A stretch of 64,000 bases of DNA from Legionellales bacterium (GTDB taxonomy: Bacteria; Pseudomonadota; Gammaproteobacteria; UBA1113). A model generated the notes under the pieces. That model was given only the letters and a program-made list of their open reading frames with translations, was not told where the DNA came from and made no database searches. Below, piece by piece: positions 36,100 through 45,270 of the stretch. How positions within the stretch are numbered: the first letter of the stretch is position 1; each line of letters starts with the position of its first letter. Where the stretch lies: contig PAPY01000007.1 of assembly GCA_002709565.1 (NCBI GenBank), positions 1 to 64,000 on the forward strand, in the 5' to 3' direction. The translations under genes and the position numbers were made by a program.

Positions 36100-36708
36100 T
36101 CAATTAAAGAAGTAATTTAAGCCCCAACCCCAAAAGTCAGAAGTCTTGATACCGCTACCGCTGATAACCCGATTCCAGGAAATATCGGTGGTGAGGTTTT
36201 GATTGATGATATAGGTACCGCCGATGCCAACGGTTGGTCTGAACGCAGATTCATCTTTAAAACGTATGCCATTGACTTTGGCGGTTGAGTTGCGGGATTT
36301 GTCTGCATCTACATAGGCAAGTCCAAGCTTACCAAATGCATTCCACTGGTTACCAATAGGCAAAATACCTTTGGCGCTTAAGTCATAAGCAGCCTGATCA
36401 ATTTTGCCATTTGCGCCAGGAATACCGCGCATATTTTTGAGTTTCATTTCATGGTAATGGGTGTAACTGCCTTCGACAGCAAAGTTACGATTGACTTGAT
36501 AGCCAAGTAATCCCTTCCAGCCAAGGCCTTTTTCGTCGTGGCGCTTCGCGGGGGATACTTTTTGGTTACTGGCCGTATAGTCCAAGTCAGAACGGCCTAA
36601 GGCACCACCGAAGTAAACGCCTTCGGCAAAACCCGTGCTGGCAATGCCTAAGGCAAGTGTGCCAGTTAATACAGTGGAAACTAATCTTAGTGTTGATTTA
36701 TTGCTCAT
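36100..36708 (-). CDS. Outer-membrane beta-barrel protein (OmpA/OmpW-like porin family)
   Basis: The 202-residue precursor has a signal peptide (residues 1-28, ending ASTGFAEG) and a small eight-stranded-type beta-barrel with alternating strands, ending in Phe-Asn (WGWGLNYFFN). The strands FAVEGSYTHYHEMK and NAFGKLGLAYVDAD are typical of opacity- and OmpW-like porins. The ATG at 36708 has AAGGAG six bases upstream. A role in adhesion or envelope integrity is likely, but nothing specific can be read. Confidence 0.85.
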   Translation of the reverse strand: MSNKSTLRLVSTVLTGTLALGIASTGFAEGVYFGGALGRSDLDYTASNQKVSPAKRHDEKGLGWKGLLGYQVNRNFAVEGSYTHYHEMKLKNMRGIPGANGKIDQAAYDLSAKGILPIGNQWNAFGKLGLAYVDADKSRNSTAKVNGIRFKDESAFRPTVGIGGTYIINQNLTTDISWNRVISGSGIKTSDFWGWGLNYFFN

Positions 36709-36827
36709 GTCTTTCTCCTTAATTAGAGGCTGGATTTTAATTGGCAACGGGCGTTATGACAAGTACTCATGGCAAATGCTACCATTTGCGGCTAGTATTA
36801 AATCAACGTATCTTTGAGGAGCTTCCA

Positions 36828-37322
36828 ATGTCTCTGCCATCAATTCGTAAATCTTTTACTATTGGCTTTGTTGTTTGTTTATTATTACTTGCAGGTGCGG
36901 GTTATCTACAGATTGCCCAAGGGCTTAAGCCTTGTCCTTTGTGTGAAATTCAGCGGCTATTAATGGCTGTGTTGGGACTGGTGTTTGTGTTTGCAGCTCT
37001 ACATAATCCGGGACGTCGTGGCGTAAATATTTATAGTTGGGTGATATTTTTTATGGCGTTACTCGGGGCGTTATCTGCAGGACGACAATTATGGTTGCAA
37101 TTTTATCCTCCTGTAGATGGGGTGTCTTGCCAAGCGAGTCTTGCTTATATGCTGCAGATATTACCATTAACGGAGTCCATCAAATTGCTGATTATGGGGA
37201 CAGGGGATTGCGCCGAAGTACAGTGGCACTTTCTGGGCTTAACCATGCCTGGGTGGACCTTAATTAGTTTTGCAGTACTGGGACTATGGGGATTTGCTCA
37301 GCGATTCCGTCAGCAAACCTAA
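36828..37322 (+). CDS. dsbB: Disulfide bond formation protein DsbB
   Basis: This inner-membrane quinone reductase re-oxidises DsbA. It has four membrane helices in 164 residues. The first periplasmic cysteine pair is CPLC near residue 35. The second pair is the Cys near 99 (VSCQAS) and that near 123 (GDCAEV). The essential Arg follows the first pair in CEIQRLL. GAGGAG lies six bases before the ATG at 36828. The frame begins earlier at 36741 but lacks support there. Confidence 0.95.
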   Translation: MSLPSIRKSFTIGFVVCLLLLAGAGYLQIAQGLKPCPLCEIQRLLMAVLGLVFVFAALHNPGRRGVNIYSWVIFFMALLGALSAGRQLWLQFYPPVDGVSCQASLAYMLQILPLTESIKLLIMGTGDCAEVQWHFLGLTMPGWTLISFAVLGLWGFAQRFRQQT

Positions 37323-37327
37323 ACCCA

Positions 37328-37470
37328 AATAAAAAGGGCGATCCCATGGGATCGCCCTTCGTATGTGTCTGCCCTCGACATTCACTGCCGTGTGGTTAGC
37401 GTCCCTGTTAGCAACGTCCATGTTGGCTCGCTTCCGTGGGCCGCTCCCCAGGTTTGTCCTTAAACACGTC
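37328..37470 (-). ncRNA. Candidate Rsm/CsrB-type CsrA-sponge small RNA
   Basis: On the minus strand six GGA triplets occur in the first 70 bases, at intervals of 12-17 (complements at 37469-71, 37457-59, 37445-47, 37433-35, 37417-19 and 37402-04). At least two sit in small hairpin loops: GUUU-AAGGAC-AAAC and AAC-AUGGAC-GUU. A GC-rich palindrome followed by a T-run ends it. With a TAATAT -10 box at 37482-37477 the transcript would be about 140 nt. Size, GGA spacing and loops fit RsmY/RsmZ RNAs that titrate CsrA/RsmA. Expression and CsrA binding are not shown by sequence. Confidence 0.66.
37334..37359 (-). terminator. Rho-independent terminator of the candidate sRNA
   Basis: A perfect 26-bp palindrome (AAGGGCGATCCCA and its complement) is followed on the minus strand by TTTTTATTT. 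It ends the small RNA and may also act, less well, for dsbB on the plus strand. Confidence 0.9.
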
Positions 37471-37476
37471 CCCATG

Positions 37477-37514
37477 ATATTACAAGCCAGCTAAAGCACA
37501 ATTGTCTTAGCTGG
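37477..37514 (-). promoter_or_regulatory. sRNA promoter with upstream palindrome
   Basis: TAATAT (37482-37477, minus strand) is a good -10 box. Directly upstream lies a dyad, CCAGCTAA at 37514-37507 and TTAGCTGG at 37494-37487, with CAATTG in its centre. Rsm RNAs of gammaproteobacteria are switched on by GacA/LetA bound to a dyad upstream. The position and shape fit, although the sequence is not the canonical TGTAAG-N6-CTTACA box. Confidence 0.5.
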
Positions 37515-37666
37515 TGTTTTAAACCTATCGAAGGGTCTGAAAATAGCAAGAAAAGCCCCTGAAATCAATGCGTTAGTTGTAAATATTGCTTAACAGAGCC
37601 AATGGACAATTGCTGATCGACGACTGTTTTTTCAGCGATCTCGCACAGGGGGTTTGGGGGAAATTG

Positions 37667-38449
37667 CTAGATTTTGTCGATGTGGTTTGCGATTCGGACA
37701 AACTCTTCGACAGAAAGTTGTTCTGGGCGTTGTTGGGGGGAGATACCTTGCTCACTCAGTTGTTCCGCACTGATGAGAGATTTGAGCGTATTACGCAGGG
37801 TTTTGCGCCGTTGTGAGAAGGCTTGCCGTACCACATCAGCGAACAGTCGCTCGTTATTAGCGACACAGGGTAGAGCTGCGTAAGGCACTAAGCGGACAAT
37901 GGCAGAATCTACTTTGGGTTGTGGCTGGAAAGCATCTGGTGGCACTAAGAATAAGTAATCAACTTGGCAATGGTATTGCGCCATGACACTTAGGCGGCCA
38001 TAATTTTTGTCACCAGGGTTAGCGCTGAGGCGCTCTACGACTTCTTTTTGTAGCATAAAATGCATATCGTTGATGCAGTCTTTTTGGCTTAATAAATGAA
38101 AAATCAACGGCGTGGAAATATTATAAGGAAGATTCCCCACTACGCGTAAATTTTTAGGTTCATGACTTAATTGGCTGAAATTAAATTGCAAGGCATCCGC
38201 TTGGTGCACCGTTAGCTGGCCAAGTTCAGTATAGAAAGCCTGCAATTCAGGAATAAGATCACGGTCTAGTTCGATAACATCCATTATTCCTGTAATAGGC
38301 AGCAATTGTTTTGTGAGCGCACCATGACCTGGCCCAATCTCAACAAGCTTATCGCCCGCTTTAGGGTTGATAGCTGCAACAATCCTGTCGATGATTACAG
38401 CATCCGTCAAAAAATTCTGCCCAAAGCGTTTACGGGCGCGGTGCTTCAT
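37667..38449 (-). CDS. rsmA: 16S rRNA dimethyladenosine transferase RsmA (KsgA)
   Basis: The enzyme dimethylates the two adjacent adenines near the 3' end of 16S rRNA. The product has 260 residues. The start RKRFGQNFLTD, SAM motif I VEIGPGHGALTKQLL, and the catalytic NLPYNISTPL (motif IV) are all present. The C-terminal domain shows FSQRRKTLRN. It follows surA at 18 bases; pdxA, which often lies between them in other gammaproteobacteria, is absent here. Confidence 0.96.
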   Translation of the reverse strand: MKHRARKRFGQNFLTDAVIIDRIVAAINPKAGDKLVEIGPGHGALTKQLLPITGIMDVIELDRDLIPELQAFYTELGQLTVHQADALQFNFSQLSHEPKNLRVVGNLPYNISTPLIFHLLSQKDCINDMHFMLQKEVVERLSANPGDKNYGRLSVMAQYHCQVDYLFLVPPDAFQPQPKVDSAIVRLVPYAALPCVANNERLFADVVRQAFSQRRKTLRNTLKSLISAEQLSEQGISPQQRPEQLSVEEFVRIANHIDKI

Positions 38450-38467
38450 TGTGCTTCGCTCGTGGAG

Positions 38468-39967
38468 CTATGCAGAATTTTTGTCATCGGGCGAGTCCAT
38501 TTTTTTGATGTAGGCCCCATTGCGCAAACGGTTCACAAGAGATTGCGCTTTTTCGCCGTACTGCTTTTGATAGAGCATTTTGCGTACTTGTAGACGTTCA
38601 TGATCTTTGGAGTCGTCTTTTTTGCGTCGCCCTAATACTTCAATGATATGGTAACCGAATTCGGATTTTACAGGTTCGCTAATTTTGCCTTTAGCTAAGC
38701 CATCCATTGCATGTTCGAAAGGCGGTACCAGCATACCAGGCTCAACCCAGCCCAGATCACCGCCTTGTTTAGCACTAACCGTATCCTCAGAATATTTTTT
38801 AGCAAGTGTACTGAAATCCTCACCATTGTTAATGCGCTTACGCAGTTTTTCGAGACTTACTTTGATTTCTTTATCGGAATGCAAGGCATTGGGCGTCATT
38901 AAAATATGACGTACGTGGGTTTGAGTAATATAGTGTTTGCTGGTACCACCTTTGACATCTTCCAGTTTAAGGATGTGGTAACCGTTAGCCGTACGGATAG
39001 GGCCCGCAATATCGCCTTTATGCATGGTTTTCACTTTGGTTGCAAATACAGTGGGCAACTCTGCAGCGCGGCGCCAGCCTAGGTCGCCACCTTTAAGGGC
39101 TGTCTGACTGTTGGATTCAGCTATGGCAATTTGGCCAAAGTCACTGTCTTTGTTGAGTTGAGCCATGATTTGTTTTGCCTTGGTTTGGGCATCATGAACT
39201 TCCTGTGAAGAGGGTTCATCGGGTAGTGCGATTAAAATATCTTTGAGGTGGTACTCAGGGACGTTATTGGATGAATAAGCAACGGAGTTAAGAATATTAT
39301 CAACTTCGCTTTTAGAGATATAAATATGGGCGCCAACTTCTTCTTGCATGAGCTTCTCGATAGTGACTTGGTCTTTAATGCGTTTGCGATAAGCGCTATA
39401 ACTTAAGCCAGTAGCGGTGATTTCTTTACGTAACTGGGCAACGCTCATTTTATTGTGTTTAGCGATATTAGCGATGGCTTTATCTAGCGTTGCATCATCG
39501 ACCTCAATGCCAACGCGTTTAGCCGCTTGGAGTTCGAGTTTTTCGTCAATCATTTGATTCAGGATCTGTGCCCGTAGGACATTTTCGTTGGGTAGATTAG
39601 TATTTTGTTTTTTGAGTTCTTTAGTAATACGGCGATATTCGCGATTGAGTTCGCTCTCGGTGATGACATCGTCATTAACAATAGCGACGATTTTGTTCAT
39701 GTTCCGGGTCGTTGGCGTGTGCTGAGTTGTTTTCATGGGGTTAGGTAGCTCAGCGGTATTTGCTCGAGTTTTGAGATCGGGTACAGCCAATGGGTCGGAT
39801 GTACCATCTTTATCGAAGGGTATCGGTGGTAGTTCACTACCCGTTGGAGGGACGTTATTGGCGCCTGGCAAAGAAAGCTTTACGTCATCAGCGAAGGCAA
39901 AAGAGGGGGCTGATAGTAGGCCGATCAGGGATAGTATGGCTAATAATTTAACAGGTTTATTCATCAT
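38468..39967 (-). CDS. surA: Periplasmic chaperone/peptidyl-prolyl isomerase SurA
   Basis: SurA escorts outer-membrane proteins through the periplasm. A signal peptide (about 1-27) is followed by a Pro-rich region of roughly 60 residues not seen in E. coli SurA. Then comes the chaperone core, beginning [20 protein letters not shown] near residue 89. Two parvulin domains follow (about 240-340 and 350-455), with [13 protein letters not shown] and [12 protein letters not shown]. The total of 499 residues exceeds the usual 430. It is encoded downstream of its client LptD, separated by 170 bases, on the same strand. Confidence 0.94.
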   Translation of the reverse strand: MMNKPVKLLAILSLIGLLSAPSFAFADDVKLSLPGANNVPPTGSELPPIPFDKDGTSDPLAVPDLKTRANTAELPNPMKTTQHTPTTRNMNKIVAIVNDDVITESELNREYRRITKELKKQNTNLPNENVLRAQILNQMIDEKLELQAAKRVGIEVDDATLDKAIANIAKHNKMSVAQLRKEITATGLSYSAYRKRIKDQVTIEKLMQEEVGAHIYISKSEVDNILNSVAYSSNNVPEYHLKDILIALPDEPSSQEVHDAQTKAKQIMAQLNKDSDFGQIAIAESNSQTALKGGDLGWRRAAELPTVFATKVKTMHKGDIAGPIRTANGYHILKLEDVKGGTSKHYITQTHVRHILMTPNALHSDKEIKVSLEKLRKRINNGEDFSTLAKKYSEDTVSAKQGGDLGWVEPGMLVPPFEHAMDGLAKGKISEPVKSEFGYHIIEVLGRRKKDDSKDHERLQVRKMLYQKQYGEKAQSLVNRLRNGAYIKKMDSPDDKNSA

Positions 39968-40137
39968 TTCATTCTCGAGAAACTAAAAAGTTGCTCATTA
40001 TCTACTATCTTGGGAAGTTGTTCAATGTTAGACAATATAGATGGTTGTCCAATATTGTTTCAGTTATGTGCTACATCCGGCTTTTCGCACCAGCGCTATT
40101 TTTTACCCTTTTATGCGCAAGACTGGTGGGATGTCGG

Positions 40138-42834
40138 CTACATAATGTTAGTAATATTATTCATATTGACCATGCCAAAATTGTCGCTGTAGCCAGGGAT
40201 GCCATCTTTGAGAAGTCCTGTTGCGCTGTTAACGCCAGCATCGCCAAGACCTTTGAAAACAAATTCAATATAGACTTTATTGTCAAAGACTTCGTGGTTC
40301 TTGCCATTGGGCAATGTCTCGAGGTAATTGAACTCACGGCCAATAACAGTACGGATAGCCCAACAGCAACTGTCATACTCAAGGCCGGCAAAATAGGTCT
40401 GAGGGTGGTTGTGGCTGATATTATAGTTCCAACGAGCCACTGCCTTCCAGTTTTTGATGAGTGGCCAAGCGACAGAAAAGTCTACTTGGTTTAAATCATT
40501 GGACGAGTTTTTGGGGTTAGTCCCCGGATCCAAATCGCCGCCGCGCAAATACACATAACCCACGTTGAATATATGATCATGGTCTGGCATGTACTGGAAA
40601 AAGAAGTTGCCGTTGTTAGTTTCGTTAACATTCGGATCCCAGGCAATATTAGATTCAAAGTTCCAAGCATTATTGATATGGTACAGTAGTTGCCCGGCGA
40701 TGGGTGAGGATGGCGTGTCACTTGGTACAGAGTTTTCGAGAGTTACTAAATCTTGGGTAGAGGTATCGATGTTGACCTTGCGGTTACGGAAATAATAAAT
40801 TTGTCCGATGCTGGCCCGTAGTTTTTCTTCACCCGTTGCCTGTTGTAAGAATCGAGACGTCATAGCAACAGATAGTTGGTTAGCATCGCCAATTCTATCA
40901 ATCCCATTAAAGCGATTAGTTCTGAATAATTGATTGTACGTGAAAGGTTGTACGTCAGTATCGAACAGAGGAATATCATCTTGATTTTCGTTGGGTACAA
41001 ACAAGTAAAATAAACGTGGCTCAAAGGTTTGTTGATAGCCATTACCCAAAAAATTAAAATACCTGTCAAAAAACAACCCCGCATCGATATCAGCAATAGG
41101 TAATACCCGTGTAATGCTGCTATCTTCGCCGGGTACTTGATGGCGTAAATCATACTGAGTTGCAGAGAGTTTTACTTCGGGTTTAAGATAGCCTTGAGGA
41201 CGATATATGGGCATGCTTAGACCCGGTTCCAAATACAATCTATTACCGATAACAGGGGCTTCTGATTCACCGGGATTGGTATCTTTGTCAAAATAGACAG
41301 CCTCACTGTCTAAGTCAAAGTTAATGCCGTCGACAGCATCTGGAAATTCACCACGCATGCGTAACTGCGGCAACATCGAGTATTGGTTATTCACCGCCGT
41401 TTGGTTAACGGGGTGCAAGGTTTGATAGCCTTGCACATTACCGGTGAAATGCCAATGCTGATCATTATAAAAAAGGCTGCCTTTATTAATCAGTTGATTA
41501 TCTGTTATCTGTGCAGGGTCACTGCTAAAATCATCAAAGTAATAATCATCACTCGCGCGATTTAAATAGAGAAACGTCGACCAGTGATCGGTTAGTGCTG
41601 TGTTATCCTGGACGGAAATAAAATACCTGTCTAAGCCGTCGTTTTTAAGGCGATTACGTCCGGGTGTCCCGACGGGGTATTTATCTAGCGTATCCTGGCG
41701 AAAATCTTTGAATTCTTGATCTTGGGGGAGAATACTTCCATGAATATCACCATGGCTACTTTCGGTTAAATAACGAAAATTACCGTTGAGTTGTACGCCC
41801 CGTTGAGTCATTAATTTAGGCGTTATAGTCGCATCATAATTCGGTGCGATATTCCAATAGAACGGTGCAGCCAGTTCAAATCCATCATCCTCGGAGTGAC
41901 CAAAGGTTGGGAACAAAAAACCAGATTGGCGGCGGTTGTCTAGGGGGAAGTTAAAGTATGGTGAATAGAATACAGGAGCTTCATGAAAATACAATGTTGC
42001 ATTTTCAGCGGTTCCCCGACCACTCTCCTTATCGAGATGTAATTTCTTTGCAAAGACATGCCAGGTATTTTTGGGGGGCGGACAAGTGGTATAGCTGGCG
42101 TCAGATATTGTGACAATACCATCAGGTCTGCGTCTTATTTTTTTGGCGCGTCCCCATGCCGTAGTACCGCTGAAGTTGACGTCGTCTTCAGCTGATGTGA
42201 CGGGTAATTGCGGTACAGCATCAAATGTCATTCTATATATAACATCATAAAGCGACCCTGTATTATCGGACAAGCGTAAATGGCCGCGATCGCCAATTAC
42301 TAATTTACCAGGCTCGCGCAAATGGACGTTACCATAGGCGTCGACGGTATCTACTTTACCGGTTTCTTTACTACGATTAAGGTAAGCGATGTCAGCATTT
42401 AAACGTCGGTAGGGTTGTGAAACCACCACATTGCCTTTGAGGATAGAGGTAGAAGCCTGAGATAGCTCCGTCTGATTGGCAGTAATCGTTACCGGGGCTT
42501 TGTTGACCGTAGAGATTATTTTATCGCCTTTGAAGAGCAGGGGTTCTTTATAGTAACCATTACATAGATACTTGCTGCAGTTATCATTGACCCAGCCAAT
42601 ATAATCGGCGATTTCTTTGCGGCTTAGCTGGTAGGGATCGATTGGTTTTATGCCCTTAGGGTATTTATCGGATTTTTTGGGGTTGTGCGTGGTTTTGCCA
42701 GTATCCGTCGGTGGGGAAGGATGGGAAATATTTTCTGATGATGAAGCCGCAGCCAAAACATGCGGTAGTAAGAGTTGCCCAGCAATGGCAGCAATCAAGC
42801 CAAGTTGTATTTTTTTTAGCTTATTTTTTTTCAC
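40138..42834 (-). CDS. lptD: LPS-assembly protein LptD
   Basis: This outer-membrane barrel inserts lipopolysaccharide into the outer leaflet with LptE. A signal peptide (about 1-28) is followed by an OstA/LptA-like jellyroll (about 110-200: ITANQTELSQASTSILKGNV). A large 26-strand barrel domain follows, with DNRRQSGFLFPTFGHSEDDG near 295. Cysteines near 90-95 and near 245 and a CC pair (DSCCWA) near 835 could form the disulfides known to be needed for LptD maturation; dsbB lies 3 kb away. The GTG start at 42834 has a weak ribosome-binding site. Confidence 0.95.
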   Translation of the reverse strand: MKKNKLKKIQLGLIAAIAGQLLLPHVLAAASSSENISHPSPPTDTGKTTHNPKKSDKYPKGIKPIDPYQLSRKEIADYIGWVNDNCSKYLCNGYYKEPLLFKGDKIISTVNKAPVTITANQTELSQASTSILKGNVVVSQPYRRLNADIAYLNRSKETGKVDTVDAYGNVHLREPGKLVIGDRGHLRLSDNTGSLYDVIYRMTFDAVPQLPVTSAEDDVNFSGTTAWGRAKKIRRRPDGIVTISDASYTTCPPPKNTWHVFAKKLHLDKESGRGTAENATLYFHEAPVFYSPYFNFPLDNRRQSGFLFPTFGHSEDDGFELAAPFYWNIAPNYDATITPKLMTQRGVQLNGNFRYLTESSHGDIHGSILPQDQEFKDFRQDTLDKYPVGTPGRNRLKNDGLDRYFISVQDNTALTDHWSTFLYLNRASDDYYFDDFSSDPAQITDNQLINKGSLFYNDQHWHFTGNVQGYQTLHPVNQTAVNNQYSMLPQLRMRGEFPDAVDGINFDLDSEAVYFDKDTNPGESEAPVIGNRLYLEPGLSMPIYRPQGYLKPEVKLSATQYDLRHQVPGEDSSITRVLPIADIDAGLFFDRYFNFLGNGYQQTFEPRLFYLFVPNENQDDIPLFDTDVQPFTYNQLFRTNRFNGIDRIGDANQLSVAMTSRFLQQATGEEKLRASIGQIYYFRNRKVNIDTSTQDLVTLENSVPSDTPSSPIAGQLLYHINNAWNFESNIAWDPNVNETNNGNFFFQYMPDHDHIFNVGYVYLRGGDLDPGTNPKNSSNDLNQVDFSVAWPLIKNWKAVARWNYNISHNHPQTYFAGLEYDSCCWAIRTVIGREFNYLETLPNGKNHEVFDNKVYIEFVFKGLGDAGVNSATGLLKDGIPGYSDNFGMVNMNNITNIM

Positions 42835-42890
42835 GATGCTGTGCCATTTTCCATTGAAAACTGATAAAATTTTTTCCGACAGGTTTTGTT

Positions 42891-43970
42891 ATGCTACCAA
42901 ACCGTGGAATGTTACCGAACCTTGAATTTGAAAGCTATAAAAGATTGAACAAAGTGACAAAAGACATCAAAGTGGATAAAAGATTAACAGAATTAACCGC
43001 CTGGTTAACCAATACCTGCCAAAAAACTGTCCAAGATATTACTCAAATTGCCGGTGATGCCAGTTTCCGCCGCTACTTTCGCGTCACTTTGCCGGATATG
43101 AGCTTAATCGCGATGGACGCCCCTACCGAAAAAGAAAACAGCCATCCGTTCGTCGCTATTGCCGAAGCATTTGCTAATCAAGGCGTTATTGTCCCAACCA
43201 TTCTTCAGCAAGATTTAACCAATGGTTTTTTATTGTTAACGGATTTTGGCGATGATTTATTATTGTCAGCGCTGAATGACGAGTCCGTTGACGGCTACTA
43301 CCAGCAAGCTATCGATGAATTATTGTTAATTCAACAGTGCCAGCATTTTCCAGGCTATTCATTACCCATCTTCGATGAGCATTTAATTGCTCAAGAGTTA
43401 GCGCTTTTCCCAGATTGGTTTTTACGCAAACAATTAAAATTGTCGCTAAGCCCTGCTTTAAGGGATGGACTCGCATCAGCATTTGCTATCATTTGCGCTG
43501 GCTTTTTGGCGCAACCACGGCTGTGTGTGCATCGGGATTATCACTCCCGTAATTTAATGGTGCTAGCAGATGGCAGGCTTGGGGTGTTAGATTTCCAGGA
43601 TGCTGTTATAGGACCCGTAAGTTATGACTTAGTCTCTCTGTTAAAAGACTGCTATATTGCTTGGCCGAGAACAAAGGTTGAGGCTTGGGTGAAAGTCTAT
43701 TATGACAAAGCGCTTAATGCCGGCATTTTAACAGGTGTAGATTTTGATGAATTTTTACGTTGGTTCGATTGGGTGGGTATTCAACGTCACATTAAAGTGT
43801 TGGGTATTTTTTCGCGTCTGCACTTACGGGATGGCAAGCCTGGTTATCTAGAGGATATTCCTTTGGTGATGAATTATTTGCTCGATGGGTTACAACGCTT
43901 CCCAGAACTCGCGCCATTTTATCAATTATTGCAGCAGGAAGTATTACCTGCCTATCAACAGGAATTTTGA
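42891..43970 (+). CDS. amgK: Anomeric sugar kinase AmgK (aminoglycoside phosphotransferase family)
   Basis: AmgK phosphorylates MurNAc or GlcNAc at C1 in the peptidoglycan recycling route that bypasses de novo UDP-MurNAc synthesis. The fold is APH-like, with GDASFRRYFRV near residue 55, the catalytic loop HRDYHSRNLMV near 216 and the metal site VLDFQDAVIGP near 232. It is paired with murU and divergent from lptD, as in Pseudomonas. The start is uncertain: ATG 42891 has AGG at good spacing, but family members start near the GTG at 42972. Confidence 0.9.
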   Translation: MLPNRGMLPNLEFESYKRLNKVTKDIKVDKRLTELTAWLTNTCQKTVQDITQIAGDASFRRYFRVTLPDMSLIAMDAPTEKENSHPFVAIAEAFANQGVIVPTILQQDLTNGFLLLTDFGDDLLLSALNDESVDGYYQQAIDELLLIQQCQHFPGYSLPIFDEHLIAQELALFPDWFLRKQLKLSLSPALRDGLASAFAIICAGFLAQPRLCVHRDYHSRNLMVLADGRLGVLDFQDAVIGPVSYDLVSLLKDCYIAWPRTKVEAWVKVYYDKALNAGILTGVDFDEFLRWFDWVGIQRHIKVLGIFSRLHLRDGKPGYLEDIPLVMNYLLDGLQRFPELAPFYQLLQQEVLPAYQQEF

Positions 43971-44623
43971 TGATGAAAGCAATGCTATTGGCTGCCGGCC
44001 ACGGTAAACGTATGGGTGAATTAACCCAAAGCACACCGAAACCGTTATTAGAGATACGGGGTGAGAGTTTGTTGGGTCACCATTTACGGGCATTAGCGGC
44101 GCATGGCATCAGCGATGTTGTTATTAATGTGTCTCACCTTAAGGACCAGATAATCGCCGCTATTGGTGATGGTAGTCAGTGGGGCATCAACGTGGTTTTT
44201 TCACAAGAAGACCAGCCCCTTGAGACCGGTGGCGGTATTGCGAATGCATTGCCCCTGTTGGGTGATGAGCCTTTTATCGCTATTAACAGTGATATCTGGA
44301 CTGATTATCCCTTTTCGCAATTACCAAGTACCATTGCGAGCGAGGCTCACTTAGTGATGGTAGATAATCCTGAACATGTGCCTAATGGGGATTTTGCGAT
44401 AGATAATGATAAGCTTTCCTTGACGGGTTCACCCAAATATACCTATAGTGGCATTGCGGTCTATCGGCCGGCATTTTTTGCGGGTATTCGCGCAACGCGT
44501 TTTCCACTAGGCCCGTTGTTTAAACACAAAATTGCCGATGGGCTACTGAGTGGTGAATATTACGATGGCGAATGGTTTGATGTTGGGACACCGGAGCGTC
44601 TAGCCGCTGTACAACAGTCCTAA
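43970..44623 (+). CDS. murU: MurNAc-1-phosphate uridylyltransferase MurU
   Basis: The enzyme makes UDP-MurNAc from the AmgK product. It is a nucleotidyltransferase of 217 residues with the signature MLLAAGHGKRMGELTQSTPKPLLEI at the N-terminus. GGIANALPLL near 86, the metal-binding INSDIW near 103 and the C-terminal WFDVGTPERL are also present. Its ATG overlaps the amgK stop (TGATG), with AGGA upstream. The 3' end overlaps the convergent coq7 by 4 bases. Confidence 0.94.
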   Translation: MMKAMLLAAGHGKRMGELTQSTPKPLLEIRGESLLGHHLRALAAHGISDVVINVSHLKDQIIAAIGDGSQWGINVVFSQEDQPLETGGGIANALPLLGDEPFIAINSDIWTDYPFSQLPSTIASEAHLVMVDNPEHVPNGDFAIDNDKLSLTGSPKYTYSGIAVYRPAFFAGIRATRFPLGPLFKHKIADGLLSGEYYDGEWFDVGTPERLAAVQQS

Positions 44624-45261
44624 ATACGATAAGCGCTAAAAGTCATGATTTTTGACACTATACCCATGACTTTTTTGATAGGTGTTGGTAATTCTGCGGC
44701 ACCAGCGCCAATGGCTGTCTCAGCATGGTGCGCTTCGTCAGTGTGCATTTGTTCGATAATTTTGCGAGAACGTTGATCTTGTTGGGGTAGTTTTTTGAGG
44801 TGCTTATCCAAATGGGCCATCACTTGGTGTTCTGTTTCAGCGACAAAACCCAGACTCCACTTATCACCAATGGCACCAGCAACCGCACCGATGATGAAGG
44901 AACCGCCATACCAAACGGGACCGAGTACACTCGTATGACTGTTTAATTCATCAAGGCGTTTTGCACACCAGTCGAGATGGTCATTTTCTTCGATAGCGGC
45001 TTCGCGCATTTGTTCTTTGACTTCAGGCAGTCGAGCCGTTAAGCCTTGGCCTTGATAGAGGCCTTGGGCGGCAACTTCACCGGCGTGATTAACACGCATG
45101 AGGCCTGCTGCGTGGCGTTGTTCCTGTTTGGTGAGTTTAGGGATAGGTGTGTTTTCTGCCGGATAAGCACGGTCAGTGGTGACCGGCTTACCGAATAGGG
45201 TTCTTAAACCATGATCAAAGCGGTCGATCATGTTATCTAAAGGGCTGTAGTGTCGCTGCAT
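44620..45261 (-). CDS. coq7: Demethoxyubiquinone hydroxylase Coq7
   Basis: This di-iron monooxygenase hydroxylates the ring in late ubiquinone synthesis at the inner membrane. The carboxylate and histidine ligands appear in two ferritin-like repeats: RVNHAGEVAAQ and EENDHLDW in the first half, and FVAETEHQV and DEAHHAE in the second. The product has 213 residues, the size of bacterial Coq7. Presence of this oxygen-dependent enzyme implies aerobic respiration. Confidence 0.95.
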   Translation of the reverse strand: MQRHYSPLDNMIDRFDHGLRTLFGKPVTTDRAYPAENTPIPKLTKQEQRHAAGLMRVNHAGEVAAQGLYQGQGLTARLPEVKEQMREAAIEENDHLDWCAKRLDELNSHTSVLGPVWYGGSFIIGAVAGAIGDKWSLGFVAETEHQVMAHLDKHLKKLPQQDQRSRKIIEQMHTDEAHHAETAIGAGAAELPTPIKKVMGIVSKIMTFSAYRI

Positions 45262-45270
45262 TGGGTACCG

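Noticed and set aside
37328-37514. 6S RNA, SRP RNA or tmRNA at the sRNA site
   Set aside because: The closing stem and central bubble of 6S, the conserved SRP tip loop with its GGAAG..AGCAGCC context, and a tRNA-like end are not present. The GGA-rich pattern fits a CsrA sponge better.
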